A stretch of DNA of 16,479 nucleotides, taken from NCBI GenBank assembly GCA_002341815.1, contig DDOT01000185.1, forward strand, positions 1 to 16,479, read 5' to 3'. A program made the position numbers and the translations under genes. Under the pieces are notes generated by a model that was not told where the DNA came from, did no database searches, and was given only the letters and a program-made list of their open reading frames with translations. Of the stretch, positions 14,035-16,479 are shown in pieces; position 1 is the stretch's first letter; each line of letters starts with the position of its first letter. This DNA is from Thiobacillus sp. UBA2487 (GTDB taxonomy: Bacteria; Pseudomonadota; Gammaproteobacteria; Burkholderiales; Sulfuriferulaceae).

Positions 14035-14119
14035 CGTTGGGCAATACAGTTGCCTGTATTAAATTAAGCGAATAACCCCAACGGTCTTTGACAACCTGCC
14101 GGAACAATTCCAGCAGACC
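14035..14119 (-). promoter_or_regulatory. L10 leader: autoregulatory RNA of rplJ-rplL
   Basis: The transcript contains GTCAAAGACCGTTGGG, the typical conserved stretch of L10 leaders. GGTC (14119-14116) pairs with GACC (14086-14083) around a nine-pair hairpin (14096-14116, one G-U, loop TTG), leaving an unpaired GTTGTCAAA bulge of the kink-turn sort. Then CGTTGGG (14083-14077) pairs with CCCAACG (14041-14035), enclosing a perfect seven-pair hairpin AATACAG/CTGTATT with a GCAA (GNRA) loop (14043-14060). Binding of L10-L7/L12 to such leaders represses rplJ translation in many bacteria. The remainder of the gap (13918-14034) shows no other clear element apart from the rplJ ribosome binding site. 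Confidence 0.8.
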
Positions 14120-14169
14120 AAAGTCTTTTGCTATCTATCCGTGCTGCACGAATAGGGAAGCGGAACCGA

Positions 14170-14865
14170 TTATCCCGCAATGCTGGATGCATCAACCCGT
14201 ATACCCACACCCATGGTGCTGGATACCGCCACCTTTTTCATGTAGACGCCCTTGGCTGCAGCGGGACGCGCTTTGTTCAATGCATCGATCAGAGCAGCCA
14301 AGTTTTCACGCAGGGCCGGCACATCAAAGGATGCACGACCGATACTGCACTGAATGATACCGCCCTTGTCAGTCCTATATTGCACTTGACCTGCCTTGGC
14401 GTTGCGAACCGCACTTGCCACATCAGGGGTAACCGTGCCGACTTTCGGGTTTGGCATAAGACCACGTGGACCAAGAATCTGGCCAAGCTGACCAACCACG
14501 CGCATGGCGTCTGGAGCAGCAATCACCACATCAAAGTCCATGCGACCACCCTTGATCTCGGCAGCCAGATCGTCAAATCCGACAATTTCTGCACCTGCAT
14601 CTGTCGCAGCCTTGGCCGCTTCACCCTGTGCAAACACGGCCACACGCACACTCTTGCCGGTACCACGCGGCAGAACCACCGAACCGCGCACCAACTGATC
14701 TGATTTACGCGGATCAATACCGAGATTAACCGAAACATCCACTGACTCATTAAATTTTGCATTGGCAGTTTCTTTGATGAGCGTCAATGCATCATCTGCC
14801 GAATACAGTTTCAGGCGATCTACTTTAGCACGAAGTGCTTTTTGTCTTTTAGATACAAAAGCCAT
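14170..14865 (-). CDS. rplA: 50S ribosomal protein L1
   Basis: L1 forms the mobile L1 stalk that guides deacylated tRNA out of the E site, and in other bacteria represses its own operon by binding the rplK leader. The protein has 231 residues, the usual length. It begins [20 protein letters not shown] and has the conserved [14 protein letters not shown], the hinge region [34 protein letters not shown] and a C-terminal [11 protein letters not shown]. The ATG at 14865 directly abuts the rplK TAA, and its ribosome binding site GGAGGG lies within the last rplK codons, so translation of the two is likely coupled. Confidence 0.99.
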   Translation of the reverse strand: MAFVSKRQKALRAKVDRLKLYSADDALTLIKETANAKFNESVDVSVNLGIDPRKSDQLVRGSVVLPRGTGKSVRVAVFAQGEAAKAATDAGAEIVGFDDLAAEIKGGRMDFDVVIAAPDAMRVVGQLGQILGPRGLMPNPKVGTVTPDVASAVRNAKAGQVQYRTDKGGIIQCSIGRASFDVPALRENLAALIDALNKARPAAAKGVYMKKVAVSSTMGVGIRVDASSIAG

Positions 14866-15297
14866 TTATACACCCTCCACTTCAATACCCATGCTGCGCG
14901 CGCTGCCAGCGATGGTCTTGACGGCTGAATCCATATCGGCAGCCGTCAGATCAGGCATTTTGGCCTTTGCAATTTCTTCCGCTTGTGCACGCGTCAACTT
15001 ACCAACCTTATCGGTATGAGGACGTTGACTTCCCTTTTGTATACCTGCCGCTTTTTTGATGAGCACCGTCGCTGGAGGCGTTTTAAGGATAAAAGTAAAG
15101 CTCTTGTCCGCGTAGGCAGTAATCACCACCGGCAATGGCAGACCTGGCTCCATACCTTGTGTCTGCGCATTGAACGCCTTACAGAACTCCATAATATTCA
15201 GACCGCGCTGTCCCAGCGCAGGACCAATGGGAGGACTTGGATTTGCCTTACCAGCAGGCACTTGCAGCTTGATATAGCCTGTAATTTTCTTTGCCAC
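14866..15297 (-). CDS. rplK: 50S ribosomal protein L11
   Basis: L11 binds the 23S GTPase-associated centre and is needed for the RelA stringent response and release-factor function. I place the start at GTG 15297, giving 143 residues (the family norm) beginning (M)[20 protein letters not shown]. An ATG two codons earlier (15303) is only two bases after AAGGAG, too close, whereas the GTG is eight bases away. The proline-rich N-terminal [17 protein letters not shown], the lysine-rich [11 protein letters not shown], and the C-terminal RNA-binding [20 protein letters not shown] are all visible. It abuts rplA and follows nusG after 101 bases. Confidence 0.96.
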   Translation of the reverse strand: MAKKITGYIKLQVPAGKANPSPPIGPALGQRGLNIMEFCKAFNAQTQGMEPGLPLPVVITAYADKSFTFILKTPPATVLIKKAAGIQKGSQRPHTDKVGKLTRAQAEEIAKAKMPDLTAADMDSAVKTIAGSARSMGIEVEGV

Positions 15298-15322
15298 TTG
15301 CATTACTCCTTGTATGGGTCGT

Positions 15323-15352
15323 AACGAGATGTTTTATGCATCCCTGCCCGTT
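15323..15352 (-). promoter_or_regulatory. Candidate L1 operator in the rplK leader
   Basis: In the transcript AACG (15352-15349) pairs with CGTT (15326-15323). Inside, GGATG pairs with CATCT (one G-U) around CATAAAA, leaving GGCAG unpaired on one side only. Two short helices with an asymmetric loop, just before rplK, recall the general shape of L1 mRNA sites. The pairing is short and I cannot align it to a verified site, so this is tentative. Confidence 0.3.
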
Positions 15353-15358
15353 AGTACA

Positions 15359-15374
15359 GCGATGTCAACATCGC
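15359..15374 (-). repeat. 16-bp inverted repeat in the nusG-rplK gap
   Basis: GCGATGT and ACATCGC are exact inverted arms separated by two bases, so it can be a compact hairpin or a palindromic DNA site. The minus strand reads TTGACA across its centre, but there is no good -10 hexamer 16-18 bases further on, so I do not call a promoter. Confidence 0.45.
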
Positions 15375-15387
15375 CCATTCGCCAAGT

Positions 15388-15407
15388 AAAACCTGATCTC
15401 AGGCTTT
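15388..15407 (-). terminator. Weak terminator-like hairpin over the nusG stop codon
   Basis: In the transcript AAAG CCTGA pairs with TCAGG TTTT (nine pairs with one G-U) around a two-base loop. The stem contains the nusG TGA stop and ends in four U. The stem is short, so partial termination at most is expected; since rplK has no clear promoter of its own, readthrough is likely. Confidence 0.3.
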
Positions 15408-15932
15408 TTCTACCTGACTGAAATCCAGTTCGACTGGGGTTGCGCGCCCGAAAATCAACACCGACACACGCAATTTACTTTTGTCATAATTGACTTCTTC
15501 AACTGCACCATTAAAGTCGTTGAACGGCCCGTCAGTGACGCGAACGGTTTCACCCACTTCAAATAATATTTTCGGACGAGGTTTCTCAACCCCCTCTTGA
15601 ATCTGGTGCAAAATGGCGTCAACCTCCTTGGCACTGATTGGTGTCGGCTTCATGGCTGTCCCACCGACAAATCCGGTTACCTTGGGGGTATCTTTGATCA
15701 AATGCCACGAATCGTCATTCATTTCCATTTCGACCAGGACATAGCCTGGAAAAAATTTGCGCTCGGAAATGGACTTTTGACCGTTCTTCATTTCGATCAC
15801 TTCCTCAACCGGCACCAGAATCTGACCAAACATATCTTGCATGCCGTTGCGTTCGATCCGTTCATTCAACATACGCTGAACCGACTTTTCGAAACCGGAG
15901 TAGGCGTGAACCACATACCACTTTTTACTCAT
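15399..15932 (-). CDS. nusG: Transcription termination/antitermination factor NusG
   Basis: NusG binds the polymerase clamp through its N-terminal domain, suppresses pausing, and links polymerase to Rho or to ribosomal protein S10 through its C-terminal KOW domain. The protein has 177 residues, a normal length. The NGN domain begins [20 protein letters not shown] and includes [20 protein letters not shown] and the VTGFVGG segment. The KOW domain shows [20 protein letters not shown], ending in [11 protein letters not shown]. Its ATG (15932-15930) overlaps the secE TGA (ATGA), so translation is coupled. The secE-nusG pair is nearly universal in bacteria and precedes the rplKAJL genes here as usual. 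Confidence 0.99.
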   Translation of the reverse strand: MSKKWYVVHAYSGFEKSVQRMLNERIERNGMQDMFGQILVPVEEVIEMKNGQKSISERKFFPGYVLVEMEMNDDSWHLIKDTPKVTGFVGGTAMKPTPISAKEVDAILHQIQEGVEKPRPKILFEVGETVRVTDGPFNDFNGAVEEVNYDKSKLRVSVLIFGRATPVELDFSQVEKA

Positions 15933-16279
15933 GAATCACTCCGCCCCATCAACCATTTAACCGCACTCAGCAGACTTGCATCAACAATCCACATCAAAAT
16001 TGCCATCACAACCACAAACGCAAACACGACACCTGTGGTTTGTATGGTTTCTTTTCTACTGGGCCACACCACCTTGCGAGCCTCTTTTACAGATTCTCGC
16101 GCAAACACCTCAAACTGTTGGCCCTGAACCGTCTTCCAGGACAGTACGCCAGCAACACCCAGACCTGCCAGCACAACCAGCACACGCAATGCCATTGCAC
16201 TTTCAGCAAGAAGGTAATATCCCGCAATGCCGGCAACAACCATCACTGCGGCTGCCAGAAATTTTATCTGATCGGTCAT
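15929..16279 (-). CDS. secE: Preprotein translocase subunit SecE
   Basis: SecE clamps SecY in the SecYEG protein-export channel of the inner membrane. From ATG 16279 the protein is 116 residues ([20 protein letters not shown]). There are three likely membrane spans: about 7-23, 28-46 and a third near 85-105 ([19 protein letters not shown]). The amphipathic family signature lies before the third: [20 protein letters not shown], matching the conserved KVVWP. An upstream in-frame GTG at 16318 would add 13 residues (RAPFHDGAHEFQ and so on) that lack family resemblance and lie in a hairpin, so I prefer 16279, although no clear Shine-Dalgarno is present for it. It overlaps nusG by four bases. Confidence 0.95.
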   Translation of the reverse strand: MTDQIKFLAAAVMVVAGIAGYYLLAESAMALRVLVVLAGLGVAGVLSWKTVQGQQFEVFARESVKEARKVVWPSRKETIQTTGVVFAFVVVMAILMWIVDASLLSAVKWLMGRSDS

Positions 16280-16288
16280 CTGAAATTC

Positions 16289-16318
16289 GTGCGCCCCATC
16301 ATGAAATGGGGCACGCAC
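16289..16318 (-). promoter_or_regulatory. Hairpin between tRNA-Trp and secE
   Basis: GTGC plus a two-base bulge plus GCCCCAT pair with ATGGGGC GCAC in the transcript (eleven pairs, six-base loop). It ends about ten bases before the secE ATG, occupying the place a ribosome binding site would take. It may be a processing signal that frees the tRNA 3' side, or a translational control hairpin for secE. Confidence 0.5.
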
Positions 16319-16331
16319 ACTCCGGTAATTT

Positions 16332-16407
16332 TGGCAGGCCAGGAGGGCCTCGAACCCCCAACCCTCGGTTTTGGAGACCGATACTCTGCCAATTGAGCTA
16401 CTGGCCT
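16332..16407 (-). tRNA. trpT: tRNA-Trp (anticodon CCA)
   Basis: A full cloverleaf is visible. The acceptor stem AGGCCAG pairs with CTGGCCT, with discriminator G and an encoded CCA end (16334-16332). The D stem is GCTC/GAGT (one G-U). The anticodon stem TCGGT/ACCGA closes the loop CTCCAAA, giving anticodon CCA for tryptophan. The variable region has five bases, and the T arm GGGGG/CCCTC has loop TTCGAGG. It is 73 bases plus CCA. Sitting between tuf and secE is the usual place for the single tRNA-Trp in Betaproteobacteria and related groups; it is probably cut out of a longer transcript or expressed through readthrough from tuf. Confidence 0.97.
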
Positions 16408-16420
16408 ATTTGGTGAACCC

Positions 16421-16445
16421 AAAACGGCCAGTCAATGACTGGCCG
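16421..16445 (-). terminator. Hairpin terminator candidate after tuf
   Basis: CGGCCAGTCA and TGACTGGCCG are perfect ten-base inverted arms with a single central base, so the hairpin closes with a small loop after the last pairs open. In the transcript it is followed by TTTT and then GGG, a short U-tract. It starts 16 bases after the tuf stop. It probably terminates part of the tuf transcription while letting some into tRNA-Trp and secE. Confidence 0.55.
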
Positions 16446-16461
16446 CATTTCTTGCAACTAA

Positions 16462-16479
16462 TTACTCAGCGATCTTGGC
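16462..16479 (-). CDS. tuf: Elongation factor Tu, second copy (only the last five codons)
   Basis: The minus strand reads GCC AAG ATC GCT GAG TAA, that is A-K-I-A-E-stop, at the window edge. EF-Tu in Betaproteobacteria ends GAGVV followed by AKI and two more residues, and the copy at the other window end is cut off exactly after GAGV plus two bases. The tuf-tRNA-Trp-secE-nusG order is also the expected context. Only 18 bases are visible, so the identification rests on this match and context. Confidence 0.85.
   Translation of the reverse strand, partial: AKIAE

Noticed and set aside
15344..15372. TTGACA in the nusG-rplK gap as a promoter for rplK
   Set aside because: No acceptable -10 hexamer lies 16-18 bases downstream; the motif arises from the middle of the 16-bp inverted repeat.

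Overview
This window is a nearly gap-free core of the bacterial transcription and translation machinery. Every gene is on the minus strand, so transcription runs from high to low coordinates. In transcription order: the last codons of one tuf copy, tRNA-Trp, secE, nusG, rplK, rplA, rplJ, rplL, rpoB, rpoC, rpsL, rpsG, fusA, and a second tuf copy that runs off position 1. The rpoBC cluster passes directly into the str operon (rpsL-rpsG-fusA-tuf), whereas in Escherichia coli these blocks are far apart. This joined order, the protein sequences (EF-G, L7/L12 and a short SecE with one conserved amphipathic region) and moderate GC content point to a Betaproteobacterium. Nitrosomonadales-like is my best guess, with low certainty. 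No accessory, mobile or defence genes are visible, and the long plus-strand ORFs are antisense shadows of real genes.

Region by region: 16462-16479 is the tail of a tuf gene, followed by a compact hairpin terminator candidate (16421-16445) and tRNA-Trp(CCA) (16332-16407). Next come secE and nusG (protein export; transcription elongation and termination), which overlap by ATGA. Then rplK-rplA (L11, L1) start with a GTG and abut, with a possible L1 operator in the leader. A 252-base gap follows, containing a well-formed L10-type leader, then rplJ (TTG start) and rplL. Between rplL and rpoB lie two strong, overlapping hairpins, one with a 21-bp perfect stem, and the pair is bracketed by a 9-bp direct repeat. 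rpoB and rpoC follow, and a near-consensus sigma-70 promoter overlaps the rpoC stop codon and should drive the str operon. rpsL, rpsG, fusA and tuf complete the window, with a conspicuous 17-bp inverted repeat in the 192-base rpsG-fusA gap. No gene-free stretch exceeds 300 bases.

The genes work together as the growth-rate-controlled supply of RNA polymerase beta/beta', the ribosomal stalk and decoding centre proteins, and elongation factors Tu and G. Control probably lies in the RNA structures between genes, through ribosomal-protein feedback and RNase processing. I found no previously undescribed gene system. The most unusual observations are that the two window ends are one nucleotide apart in tuf gene coordinates (likely an assembly break or loop at the tuf repeat), and the intergenic structured elements, mainly rplL-rpoB and rpsG-fusA.
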